NCBI GenBank assembly: GCA_963169105.1 | Contig: OY720633.1 | Location: forward strand, 39,944,795-40,008,794 | Direction: 5' to 3' | DNA: 64,000 nucleotides | Source of the DNA: Ceriagrion tenellum | Lineage: Eukaryota; Arthropoda; Insecta; Odonata; Coenagrionidae | Shown: in pieces, positions 12,561 through 24,198 of the stretch | How positions within the stretch are numbered: the stretch's first letter is position 1 | Layout of the letters: each line of letters begins with the position of its first letter | Translations under genes and position numbers: made by a program | The notes under the pieces: generated by a model | The model's database searches: none | The model's input: the letters and a program-made list of their open reading frames with translations, nothing else | What the model was told of the DNA's origin: nothing

Positions 12561-15500
12561 GTTTTCCTTTCGGTCTCCATAATCCTTTCCTCTGTTCATT
12601 GTCTCTCTCGTGACTGATGTCCTAAAACCATCTTTTGCGGCTCTTGATGCTGTATGCAAATTCCCGTTCCCTCCACTTACAAGCTCCGTCACCTTCAGCG
12701 TACTCTGCATGCCTCAGCAGCGTGACAATTTTTTGATAAATTTGAGAGGGAATCTCATCTATCCCGAAGTGAAAGATATAAGGTTAACATTTGACCAAAG
12801 AGTAGAGGAGCTGAGGAAAATGATCACCCAGAGTGGGATAACTTCTCTTGCGTTATAGTATTTTTAAATGCACTACCAATGTCTCCGGTACTCAAGTTAA
12901 TAGGTATTGAAGATTTCAGTTCTGCATTTATAATTACATAGTCATTTATATCACCCGGGATGTGTATTTGCCTCCGCGCGACTGCTCGAGTGTTAATGGA
13001 AGTTACGTGCTTACTACGCCTGTGATGATTTTCATCCTTTTTTGTAGAGCCCAAACTTACAGCGGTAGGGGTGATTAGTTGTATGTGATTTGGCTCACCC
13101 TGCAGAATAAGGATATAAGAATGCTTATTTTTTCGCAAAAATAAAATAAAAAAAACGCTGCTGTAGATATGGTCTCTAGAACTAATAACTTTACTAGGCA
13201 GAGTATGCAGTAATTATTTACATAACTATTGACATTTATTCCAGAATATTAATAAAAAAACCGTATCATGCACTTCATCTGGTGTTAAAATACGTATCCC
13301 GTATCAAATATAATATTTATCTCTACCTTTATTTCATTTGTGAGCATTTTCGTAACTTCAATCCCTTCCAGTAATGCCAAATTATGAATATAAACCTTAC
13401 ATTGGTGACACACTGGCATTATTTGGTGGAGCTATACGAGGTACGACCTTGAACAGGGACGGTTTTTGTATTCTACCCGCTATGGAGTCTCCTAGTGCCA
13501 CTCATTTTAACTGCGTCTTGCGTGATACGTTGTTATTTTTTGTCATTTTTCACGCTCGGCCAACATCTATTCTAATAAAAGCCAATATCCGGGAGATGGG
13601 AAAAACGGATGAAACGATATATTTGGCTTTCATGCCAATATTTTCGTATAGCGGCTTGAATCCCTGATTTTCCATTTTTGATCCAGATAAATTGTAAATT
13701 GAGATATAACTCGCTCCAAATAAAAACAAGCTCCATCAGTGAAATTACCTATACTAAACATTTATAAGTAAAGACTATACTAATAGTATTTGTACGAATG
13801 GATATCGCATCCGTCTATTTGGTGCTTGTCTGAGTATGTGAATACAATTTTTGGGTGAACTATAATTTTTAAATAAAATAATTATAGTATAATGTGCAAA
13901 TTATTAAATATTGCGTAAATTTTATTGAAAGTAGCCTATCAGCAGTATTCGATTTTAACTCTTATTATATAAAATGTTACCTTATGCCTCCATTTCATGG
14001 TTGGATCAAGTATGTTAATTTATTTTGTTTCTAATTTTAACACGTACTCATTTGTTGATTATTTCAACTTGTAGTTTTTGCCTAGTAAAAATTCTTCACA
14101 GTTTCTGCAAATTAAAAGGTTACATTCGGTGCTCAAGACCTTCATTAATGGCGGTCAGCATGGTGGCGAACATAAAGCAGGTACGCATCCCAATGATCTA
14201 CTTGGTACTTTCTCGATTATTGCGGAATACATTTTTTGCATAAGACTATCAAATTACAAAATACTACTGTTATTTGCTCCTTACAAGAGAAATATACGAC
14301 TTTCTCAGTTTACTTTCACTCGTGGAATATTTTGAAATACGATTTAAAATACCCGTGTGCCTTCTTGGTAGGTCATTATGTGTGGTTCTCAAAAGAAATT
14401 TTTGAGTCAAAAGGTAATACTTACCTAAATAACCCGTCATTCTTTTAATTTAAAATTTTCGTAAATAGTTGTAAAATACTTTCACGCCTCTCACTCCAAT
14501 TTCTTTCCTCGCGTTAAGGGATCGCCTATTTCCGGCGTACATCAGTTGCGGTCTCTCCTTGCGTCGTAACCCTCCCGCAGGAATCCGTAATGCGGCGATC
14601 TCGTGAAGGTAGGGACCCTCATAACACGTTTGGTTTGCGAGTCCTTCGTGCCTCCTTCCGCCCACGCATTCATCCTTCTCAGGGTATGACCGAAGAAATA
14701 GGTATTCTGCTCTTCCCCCACGGCTCTTCCCTTTTGCTCTCTCGCACCCCCGTTGACGAGGAAGGGTGGTAGTTGGGAGCGCGTTGGTGGCTTGAGTGCG
14801 AAAGGGAGTGAGAGAGACGAAATTGGGTTGAAGCGAGCGAGGCTCTTTGGAGGTGGCCGAGGATTGAGCGTGCGAAGAGCTTTGCCGAGAAGATGAGGAT
14901 GAGGGTCGGTTGCAGAAGGGAATTTGGGAATCGAAAATGCCCAGGCGAGGACGGAGACGAGTTGACGCCAGGAGTGTGAAGCAGACCCGTGGAAATGATG
15001 GCGGATGGGATGTGAAAATGTACGAGTAAGGCTTGTTTGCCGAGCCGCGAGCATTATCATTTCTGTCATTTAGCAATTTACTGGTAGTATACCTGTTATG
15101 TCCTTTAATGCTTTTTACCTTCCTTTTGCGACCGTCTTCCTTTCATCGAATTCTACCTTAGAAGGCCCCATAATGCATCAAACTGTCAACAGTTTGGGAA
15201 ATAAGTCAACCTTTTTGCGTGCTGGGCTTTAAATAGGAGCTCCTCTCAGAAGAACTGAGGATTTTGCACACTTTCCTGAATTGTGAAGGAAGACTCAATT
15301 AAATCTAGGTTAATTAACTATTATTTACCATTAAAATTTATTTTGGCACTTTGTGGTCATATGTATGTCTACCAATAAGGCTGCAGTTATGCCATTACGT
15401 CCAGCTTCCGCTCAATAATTATATTCCAAGGACGTCCAAGCATGCCCATTGTCCTTCTCAGAAAATATATGAGGACGTACCATTACGTCCATAGCACTCA

Positions 15501-16567
15501 AAGTGTTCATACGTCTATATTATATCTGTTTAACAATCTTGGTCTCATTTTATAATTCGTTTTTATAGCCACTTAAATTTTTAAAATTCCTTTGCTCTGC
15601 AAGAGCGTGTGTATCTCCATTCTTATAAGGCTAATGGAACTTCCTTTTTTCACCCTTACCGGATTAGATTAACCTCTTGCAACTTCCTTCCTTCCATAAT
15701 CCTTCCTACTTCACTCCTTGTTTGTTTTACCTCCCGCAAATACTTCCCCATTGTGCTCCATCACGGTTCTCCGTAAGGCGTGACGTACCCTTGTTAATTA
15801 CTTTTCATGAATAAGAATAGACAAATACCTTGAATGCTTTTCCTCAAGAAGATTCAGTTTTCTAACCTATGTCTTTCCGCTTCTATTTGGATGTATTGAC
15901 GCTGAAACAGTGAAAATCAGGAAATTCAAGGCCAGCCTTGAGCTGAAGTAATTACTGAAGTCAATTCGCTAAGATTATACCCAAGGCATTTGGGTTCAAT
16001 TCACACTGATTGATATTAATTTACATTTCATTAAATGGACTATTCGGGCAGGGCAATTACATAGCATAGGGAAGCTTGTGCGTATAGACAGTGAGTTAAA
16101 TTCAAGAAAGCCGCCTGTCATTGGATAAAAACCTACTTTAGATAGGTTTTCCGATAAATACGTACGTGCGTAGAGATTGAAATTCAATGAACCCTTGTAT
16201 TTTATTTAGCTATTATCAATTGCATGAATATGTATCCATTTTCTCTACTCCATTCACCCGAATTTTCACTCATGTATTAATGGAATTTCTCGCTATGATG
16301 AGTTTTTCCTTGCTATATTCGTGGCGAGTCAGCTAGTGGAATCAAATTCGCCGTATGATTTTATTATTAAAGTCAATGAAAGAGGTTCGCTGCGTTCGTG
16401 TAACTGTAATGGCTAAGGAAGGGGGGGGGGGTCGCGCCGTTAGACAAAGACACCGTTCCTTGGGGGAAATCTTCAGAACCCGTCTGAACTAATTTAGGTG
16501 GATAGGAGAGTTCCAACTTACCACTTCTAAATCACAGGTTCACTCCATCCTAGGTATTAGTGCCTCT
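12561..16567. other. No recognised gene; GC-rich patch at 14.5-15.1 kb
   Basis: The longest frame of the window (14450-15076, minus, 208 codons) lies here. A second frame of 175 codons is open in the same place and on the same strand, which is what a GC-rich patch poor in stop codons produces. Neither translation shows a domain, signal peptide or recognisable repeat beyond Ser/Arg/Pro richness. Two related CCATTACGTCC-containing phrases occur near 15394 and 15479. An 11-base G run is at 16421-16431. Confidence 0.45.
16421..16431. repeat. Homopolymer G run (11)
   Basis: Eleven consecutive G bases. A second 11-base G run lies at 18441-18451. Such runs are prone to slippage and sequencing length error. 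Confidence 0.85.
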
Positions 16568-16640
16568 TAAAGCAAGACTGAGCAGTGAGATTGTGCGGAA
16601 AAGACTTAAGAAGAAGTGAAAAAGAGTGGGGTAAATCACT
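16568..16640 (+). repeat. Dispersed repeat, copy 1 of 2
   Basis: Shares an exact 18-mer, GTGAGATTGTGCGGAAAA (16585-16602), with 18291-18308. Both are preceded by TAAAGCA-type sequence and followed by an AAGAAGAAG-rich stretch. The identity falls quickly outside the core, so the boundaries are estimates. The family is not recognised. Confidence 0.45.
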
Positions 16641-17370
16641 TTTTTCTCTAACTGCTTGGTATTTTATTCCCGACATGTGTATTTATACTAGTAAAACTTC
16701 GGAGACAAATTATACTCTTTTCAGGTTTTATCGTTAGGGATTAAAGAAAATCATTGATATTGCTGAATATGATTTACCGGTTTAGATAGGTCGAGAAAAG
16801 ATTACATCTACTAATATTTAATAGCCTTTGGCTCCTATTAACTTGTTTGGTTTTTTTCTTTCAGCTCGACATTCCTGTTAGCTTGAACCCATCCTCAAAG
16901 CCTATTGCCGTTTTTCCCCTACATCTAAAACTTACATGAAAGCGAAGTTATATTTCAAATAACAAAATATAATGGAAGGTCCATAGAATTACGACGTTCG
17001 CCGTACTTTTCTGTAAAATATTATTTCTATTTCAGTGGAGAAGCACGTTTAACCTGTTAATGAAATGGATTAGACTACATGGTAAGTGCGGCTTTGCTAA
17101 ATGTATTTTATATTTTCACCATTATTGATGTTGCAAAGTGAAGGTACCGAAGTGAACCGGAATTTGCTTTGAAATATCTAAAAATATAATTAAGAAAGTC
17201 GTTATCCCAGTTTGAAACTTCTTGATGATTATGTGTACCCAGCAACATCCTCACCCCTTCAGCAGTTGTCCAATAAACATATTTCATACATACAATTTTG
17301 GATTGGTGGTTCGAATGATAGGGGAAAAATCGTTTGGGGACGGTTGTGGGGTTAGGGTTTGGGGTTAGGA

Positions 17371-17487
17371 AAGTGGAGAGAGACCCGCCATTGGCGTTAG
17401 CTTACTCTTAATGAAAGTTGTTCGGGTACTGTTGTTGGTGAAACATGCCTTCCGAGGGACGATGCACTTTAGGGATCGGCTGGGTTT
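17371..17487 (-). mobile_element. Diverged partial copy of the SINE-like family
   Basis: Aligns with the body of the element at 1786-2080. GTGGAGAGA, a following ACCC and a CTCTTA block keep the same spacing, and both copies later carry TAGGGATCGG. By-eye identity is about 74% over the best 38 bases. The tRNA-like head is not adjacent here. Confidence 0.4.
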
Positions 17488-17540
17488 GACGACGGGAATA
17501 CTGAATTCACATCTCGAGAGCTCCTCTCGAGAGCCCCTCT

Positions 17541-17590
17541 CACACACGATACTCGAATCTCTCTCGAGAGAGATTCGAGTATCGTGTGTG
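17541..17590. repeat. Perfect 50-bp palindrome without spacer
   Basis: The 24 bases CACACACGATACTCGAATCTCTCT are followed by CG and then by their exact reverse complement, so all 50 positions are self-complementary around a central CTCGAG with no loop. Pairing stops exactly at both ends (T at 17540 faces T at 17591). Just upstream, CTCGAGAG occurs again in 17512-17533. Perfect spacer-less palindromes this long are unstable and expected to be rare, so the arms should be young. It could be a cruciform, a transposon fold-back, or an assembly artefact at a read-through inversion. Confidence 0.85.
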
Positions 17591-18130
17591 TTGGTTTTAT
17601 TTTTCAACGAAATCCTGATCTCATCTTGCGTTTCATGTGAAAATCACTTCCAAAGCTATACTCCGTCCGTAAGATACGACAAGTAGTGTACGCTTATATC
17701 ATAAGGGAAGACAAATGTAAACGCTGGGCCCCTCTTCACGTTTCCTCCAAATAACTAACCAGCTTTTCAGCCCACGGATCTGAGAAAATGGATTGCTCTA
17801 CTCAAAGCATCCACGTAGGAGCAAATTTGAATTCGTTTCTCGATGACAAGTAGAATTTCGAGTTTGTAATTGGTTTAATTTTAAAACCAATTTTTAATGT
17901 TTTTTAAATTGAAAAATTTTAAAGTTTGTTAACCAACTCAAAAATTTGATTGATTTGACTAATAAATAACTTATAATTTATACATAAACTTCAATGGTAA
18001 TACTCTACATCACCTAAAGATGATACAATATCATTGAAACTAATGCGCAAATTAATGCTTTATTTGTGTAGAACTGCAAGCTTTGGTTCAACATGCAAGA
18101 AAGGATGGATTACTGACAAGCAATTTCTCT

Positions 18131-18192
18131 CTCCACCGGGATCTGAATCCTGGTCTTCCGCGTGGGGAAGCATTTGGTATAGCCACCGAACT
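18131..18192 (-). mobile_element. tRNA-like SINE head
   Basis: On the minus strand an A-box-like TCGGTGGCTATACC is followed by a B-box-like AGGATTCAGATCC. The flank and spacing match the tRNA-like part of the copy at 1786-2080, including CGCGTGG / CGTGTGG beside the B box. It lacks a folded canonical tRNA and is treated as a SINE head or tRNA-derived fossil. Confidence 0.5.
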
Positions 18193-18269
18193 CAGGAAAA
18201 AATGGGTGGAAGATGTGTCCCAATAAACCGCCTCTACATTACGGCAACCCCTTTTCTAAAGTGGAATTA

Positions 18270-18780
18270 CCTCATAAAGCAGACGGGGCTGTGAGATTGT
18301 GCGGAAAAAGACGAGGCCAAGAAGAAGAGAGAGGCGGAGAGGAATAAGCGGAAGAGGGTCGTGGAAAGTGGGGAGAGTGGGGGGACCAGATTTTGCGTGG
18401 AGTTTGCGGGAGTGGGAGTCGGGAAAGGGAAGTTGTCAAAGGGGGGGGGGGAGATCGTTTGGTTGATGCGGTGTACTCTTGCGGGTTCGTCCTGGGAATG
18501 CTCGCCCTTCTGAATGGGAGGAGGGATGGGGTGGGAGAGGCGCTGTGAAAATTGAGGTTTTTGGGGAAGTGTGGAAGGAGCCACACGGGGAGAGGTGAAT
18601 GAGCGCGGGTTGACTGCGTTTGGGGGGTTAGGGGGAGGGAATGTTTCCAGGGACGGGTATTCCACCCTTATGAGTATTAATGAAGCGCGGCTTTATGGCT
18701 CCGACCGACCGACGTGCCCGCCTCGTGGATTGCGGGGCGAGTCGGGAGTTCTGAAAATGGCCCGCGTGTTTTCGTGGTGT
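18270..18780. other. Purine- and GC-rich patch with repeat copy 2
   Basis: Starts with the second copy of the dispersed repeat (exact 18-mer at 18291-18308), followed by a long G/A-rich plus strand including an 11-base G run at 18441-18451 and CCGACCGACCGACG near 18702. Several frames stay open on the minus strand as Pro/Ser-rich translations, a composition effect. It could be the edge of a promoter or UTR, but nothing in the sequence proves transcription. Confidence 0.35.
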
Positions 18781-21700
18781 CTTATCGCACATATCTCTTA
18801 GAAATCGAGCTTCATAAGGAATTCGACTCAATGAGGGGCCATTCCAAGTGCTGCGTGGGGCAATATAAGCCAGTTATTGACCCCTCCAGCCCTCTTCAAT
18901 GCGTTGCAAGGGTGAGGGTCCCTTTGTTTCTTTGACGAAGTTTGTTTTTTTGTTGTCTTAAGCATGAGTTGTTGTCCCAGTCATAAATTTTACTTTACCC
19001 CATTTTCGGTCGTAAAATACCAATTGTTGGTTTTAAGGGATAATAATTGGTATTAGTATAACATATTTGAATTAAGGAATCACATAATCTGCCACTAAAA
19101 ATCGTAGAGCAGTGCAAATGATGAGTATAATACTGACGAATATGTCGATACATGATGAGAGCTAAATTATCACGCAGCATAAAAAAGCATATTTTGCTAA
19201 CGCCCTAATTATTTATCTTAAGGAAAATTATTATCCACAGGAAATGATTATGTTTTCGGCATGATAATGTCTTTTGTAGAACCTTTATGTGATATTGGTG
19301 AATGCGAACATGATGTCAAGATTTTATTATCTGATATCCGGATAGAATTATCGGAGAAAGCGAATATCAACATTTGCGGCTGCTAGTGTAAACAAAGTCA
19401 TAAATTTCCATAAATACTGGTCTCTTTTGTACGCTAGTCTTGGCCAATGGTCTCTTAAGTCAATATGCGTGGCAACCAGCCGATAGAAGATCACTGGTGC
19501 CATCCGTAAGGTCTCATGAACTTTTGATGAGATGGGCAGCGTTGAAAGCCCAAGAATGGATGAAGTTAGGAGCTGGACCGAGCTACTGAGTACTTTCTGT
19601 TATAGAGCATGAAGCATGTGATCATAGCTCGTTGATTGAATTTCATCAGCACCCTCTCAATTTCTCATTATAACCTTGTATTTCCCTCTATCACTCCCTT
19701 GTACGTGGAAATTATGGGTAAAAAGCGAAAAAGGTATAAAATTTCAAAGATCACTCAGAATATTGTTAATATTCCAAGAACTCTTGCAGTCCTCACCCCA
19801 ATAAATTTTCTAGCCTAAAGTAACAATATTTACCTACTATCACTTTCCAGTACCCAATGGCTATATTTTAATTCATTCCTCGAAAACAGTGTTAGCCTAT
19901 TACAGCCGTTTGCGTATTTGTATTTTAACCTGCATAATCAAACCCTGCATGGGTAAAATAGGTATAATTCCAACCCGCGACCTCAGACGTGTAGGTTGGG
20001 TAAAGTCCACAGTTCTCATCGTCTCATTTTTATATATTACAAGTCAAGTCTGTATAAATCGCAGTTTCTTATCATGTGCGTTAGTATTCGTGGAACATCT
20101 GGTGGTAAATGCATGGCGAATCCTCGGTACTCTCCCCGTAACCCTGCCAAACACTGATAGGCCTGTGCGTGTTGTAAATGATGCAGATATTTGCATTGGC
20201 TTGGATGTCATACATGTCAGGCGGTAAGATGATGAGCTTGCTTCATCTGGTCCTCCGTCGACAGCGGATCTAACGTTTATGGCTACTACGGTGAGGGTCC
20301 TCTCTTTGAGAGCTGGTAAATAGGAAGCGCCCAAGCGGTCGTGCTGGCGAGGTATATCCCTTTAATAAAGGCTCTAGGGAGAGGGGACAAGGTATAAACA
20401 TTTGAACCCGCCAAGCTGCAATATCCCCAAGGCCTCATAACCCTTAGTGAGATTCCGTAAAGGATGATTTCATGTACAAATTCAAAGTATAGTCAGCCAA
20501 TGCTATTTGCGGCTATATAAATACTTTTTGCTGTTTCGTTTTAAAAAAAATAATATTCATCTGGTAATATTTTCATCGTTATTTGCAATTTGAGTCGACA
20601 CTAGTTAAAGACATAAGAAATATTTTAAAAATATCGATGTGAAGTAGAGGACGTTTTATAAAGAAGTTTGTATACCCTGCAGCTTTACGCAACACTTAAA
20701 AATGAAAACCCACGCCGTACTTGTTCTTTTCAAAGATTTTTGAATCTTCAGCGTAGTTATGGTCGGTTTCTCATTCATGATTATATTTCAGCAGTCGGCG
20801 TCGGCTTATGTTGCCGCATATTTCACCCTAATTTTCTATTTCCAAAATGCTTTATTCATGTAATCACTTCTGGAACCCCATCGCAACTTGCGCATTAATT
20901 CAGCACACTTCGTCTTCGAGCAAATTTCTGGAGGAATTTCGAGAATGGTTGTAGTTTTTCGTCGTAGAGGATAATTAAAGGCGGACTTCCTCATAGCATT
21001 CTTTGCCTCGGAGTCATTTCTCAGTTTAATGTCCCATGTTTTCCGGATTCTGCGGTCTCTAAGGGAAACGGCGACCTGTGACACTGCGTGTACAATGGAA
21101 TTTGAGGGTCGAGGGTTAGAGGCAAGAATAGAAAGAGAACTCATGCTGGAATACGACAACAAAGAGAAACCATTGTAAGAGAAGAAAAGGGGAACCACTT
21201 GGGACGGTAATGCTTAGAATATGAGAGACTATGGTTAGGTTTTTTAACCGTCGCAAGAAGCTAATAATTGCAATTCTTTTACTTGGTAGTTTTTTACGAG
21301 ATTTTATTCATATGTCCGTTTTATGTGGAAGGAGTTTTAGGGGTCGGTTAATTACTCAGTACCGTACTTGCCGTTTTTTATAGAGTTGTCAATTACTTTG
21401 AAAGACGGCCGGCAACTAATGACACCAATGGTATTAAGGGTTTGTTAAGGATATACCCTTAATTGTTGTAGGTTGGAGACGTTAAAGTTATTTGGTAAAT
21501 AAGTAAGATTAAAGAGACACCTAGTTACTGCATTATCCTATTAGCTGGAAGTGCTTTCCACTTTGCATATGAGAAGAAATCGAAATCAAACTGTTATCTT
21601 CTATCCGTGGATTATTACAATAAGCCAATAATACAATGCAATCTGTGTGATAATGATGGCACACTAAGGTTGAAAAGAGTAGTTAATGTCATTTTTATTC

Positions 21701-22655
21701 ATACGCAAGGCGTGCTGATTTATTTATCTCAGGTGGACGTGAATGCCCCTCTCTAAGACCACTCTTGAGCTGCTTGTTGGCATCTCTTTATAATGTACAT
21801 AAGATTAATATTTTTCTAAGTTACTGTACCGATTACTCGTCTCTCTTTTTCTCCTGAATTCCTTCCGTGCTAAACGCACATCGCCCCTCCACAAAATACT
21901 ACTTTAGTTTCCGTCCTATCCTTTAAGTCTATTTCCATCCTAACTATTCTAGAATAGGCATTCTACTCCTACTTCTGCCTTTCTTTCTTTCGTATTCTTC
22001 ATGCCATCACAACTGCCAGCATCCCAACCATTTAAAAATATCCAATTCAAAATTTCGATTCGCGGTTCCGATTCAAAATATCTATTTTATATTATCAGGC
22101 TTTTCATCTTTTTGTCGTAATCCTCAAGAACTTTCTCCATTTCCCCTCTTCGTCTAGATTTTATTAGAGTGTATTTATACCGATGATTTGTGGCGCATAT
22201 CAAAGCCTTCCAACACGTCCATCTATTATTCAATAAAAATGTTCAGGAACATAATTTTTTCCTACATGATATTAATGAAACCTAAATATTTCTGCGTTTT
22301 AAAACTAATTTTTAATATAAACAATGATACGATCTCAAATTATTGAAATAAACTCGTGCCAAATACTGTGTAGTTCTTATTTTATTGTGTGCGGTTGTAC
22401 GTATTATTTTTTAGTTGTTTTTACTCAGAATTTAAGGGTATTAAAATATTCTTGGCTGCTGAATTTGGTAATGTTTTTAATAACGGCCATAAAATTGTGC
22501 TGGTTACGCTGGAATACGAAGGATACCACAATATGTTTCTCAAAATGAGAGGAGAGGATTTCTAAAAATTTTTTATTATAATTTCTTCCGTTCACATCTT
22601 GTTAATGCTTGTTTGGTCAACTCAGTTGTTCTTCCTAAAAGAGAAAGGGGCGGAT
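18781..22655. other. No recognised gene
   Basis: AT-rich DNA with short unsupported frames. The frames at 19889-20334 overlap on both strands without recognisable similarity. A SINE-tail fragment lies at 21404-21445. No RNA gene or transposon terminus was seen elsewhere. Confidence 0.5.
21404..21445 (-). mobile_element. Fragment of the SINE-like family tail
   Basis: GACGGCCGGCAACTAATG corresponds to the end of the element at 1790-1820 (GGCGACCGACAACTAAGG), with matching order of the next motifs (CCAATGG versus CATTTGGACC). It lies in the same orientation as that copy. No tRNA-like head is visible nearby. Confidence 0.4.
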
Positions 22656-23086
22656 AACTCTAATATCGTCGAGGATTCGAGGATTAGAATAATCCCTGAG
22701 GACTTTCTGCTCCGTGACGAGAGAGAATATGGATGAGTGAGAAAGTTCTTTTTCCCTTGTGCTTCAATGTATTTTGCTCGTTATGAGCACAGGCTTTGTA
22801 CATATTCCTCTGAAATTTCTTACGATTGAACCCTTTTTTTTTCGATAAAAAAGCTATCTAAATATGAAAGAAACTCTAATATCGTCGAGGATTCGAGGAT
22901 TAGAATAATCCCTGAGGACTTCCTGCTCCGTGACGAGAGAGAATATGGATGAGTGAGAAAGTTCTTTTTCCCTTGTGCTTCAATGTATTTTGCTCGTTAT
23001 GAGCACAGGCTTTGTACATATTCCTCTGAAATTTCTTACGATTGAACGCTTTTCTTTTCGATAATAAGGCTATCTAAATATGAAAG
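22656..23086. repeat. Tandem duplication, two 216-bp units
   Basis: AACTCTAATATCGTCGAGG starts both at 22656 and 22872, and the units stay in register to the end at 22870/23086, so the period is exactly 216 with no net indel. I count only about half a dozen substitutions, mostly in a T-rich stretch near the unit end, giving roughly 97% identity. Each unit contains GATTCGAGGATTAGAATAATC, a partly self-complementary phrase. The duplication is direct and recent relative to the eroded repeats around it. No coding frame runs through both units. Confidence 0.9.
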
Positions 23087-23895
23087 TAAAAAAACTTATT
23101 ATCCTGAAATATTAAAAGCACTAATAATTTTTGACTACTTGTCTGAATAAGATATTTTTGCTGGAGGATTGACTATTTTCCCACATCAGTCGATTTCCTT
23201 AAGAATATTATTTTTTAAATTTTCTTTAGTAGTATGAAACGTTTTATGATTTGTTACTCAACGTGTTAATTAATTGGTTGATGGAATCTTTGTATTAGAT
23301 TTATTACTGTCCGGTCAAGAACATTCTAAGAGGTGTTAAATACTTGAAGAAGAAGTAATCCCACAAGTCTTCTCAAACTCCCATTTATTCGAGCACTGAC
23401 AGATAGTACTGTTGTAAATTATTTATTTCGGGTGGTGAAATTAGAGTGTGGCGGTTTTGAAAAATATTACCATTTTTCAAAATACTTTTAAAATACAAAA
23501 ATTTTTAATAAAGGTGGTTGAAAATTTGTAAAAGTGCTATCTAATGACAATGGTATTAGTCAAAAAACGCCTGTAAAAGATATCGAGAAACAATTAGTGA
23601 TTGTGCCAAGAATGGAATATAAATGACCAAAAATTTTGGTGGAGCTATTGCTAACAGGTTCATCGCCTAAATTTTGCTAAATATTTTTTAGTGAGGCGAA
23701 TTAAAACTTTGACCATAAGATCACGGATATCTAAAGCTGAAAGTTCCTCTGTAGAGTTAGTTAGAGGTATGAAAAGCATTGAGTCAATTCTTAGATCGTA
23801 CTTTGAGGACATCAATGAAAAGGTTTGGAGGTGAGAATTGAGGAAATTACGGCCGACATAATTTTTGACTTGTCGGAGGTGTCGTCGTTACATTT

Positions 23896-24198
23896 TTAAC
23901 AAAAATTGTAGGCTGAATTGATTACTCTCTCTATCTTGCGTTGATATTCAACAAAATTATCAGCCAAGTATTGAAGTAGTGCTATTTTAGACCATTTTAG
24001 TTCTTCCTGCCATTCTAATTGTGTAAATCCTAAATATAAATTCTGTGTTGAGTCTTTCACCATGGTGTTGTTTACACTATACTTCTCTTGCCACTTGTCA
24101 TTCGTTGCAATATGCGTTGTTAAGAGGCTAGGTTTACTAATGGAATTTTTCTGCTCCCAGGCCTGGGAGGTAGTCTCTTGCTTTTCGTCTGTTTTCAT
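23896..24198 (-). CDS. Unconfirmed small ORF with amphipathic, charged C-terminus
   Basis: An ATG at 24198 in the good context ACACCATGA opens a 100-codon frame that ends with TAA. The N-terminal third is hydrophilic (Lys/Glu/Gln/Thr). The C-terminal half alternates aromatic or aliphatic residues with charged ones (for example LEWQEELKWSKIALLQYLAD), as a helix or short coiled coil would. This makes it look more protein-like than other short frames nearby. I do not recognise a family, see no signal peptide and find no neighbouring exons. It could be chance, an exon, or a fragment of a transposon protein. Confidence 0.15.
   Translation of the reverse strand: MKTDEKQETTSQAWEQKNSISKPSLLTTHIATNDKWQEKYSVNNTMVKDSTQNLYLGFTQLEWQEELKWSKIALLQYLADNFVEYQRKIERVINSAYNFC

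Noticed and set aside
14450..15076. Longest open frame (208 codons, minus) as a host gene
   Set aside because: A second frame is open in the same GC-rich patch, there is no recognisable domain, and the residue bias (Arg/Ser/Pro) follows base composition.
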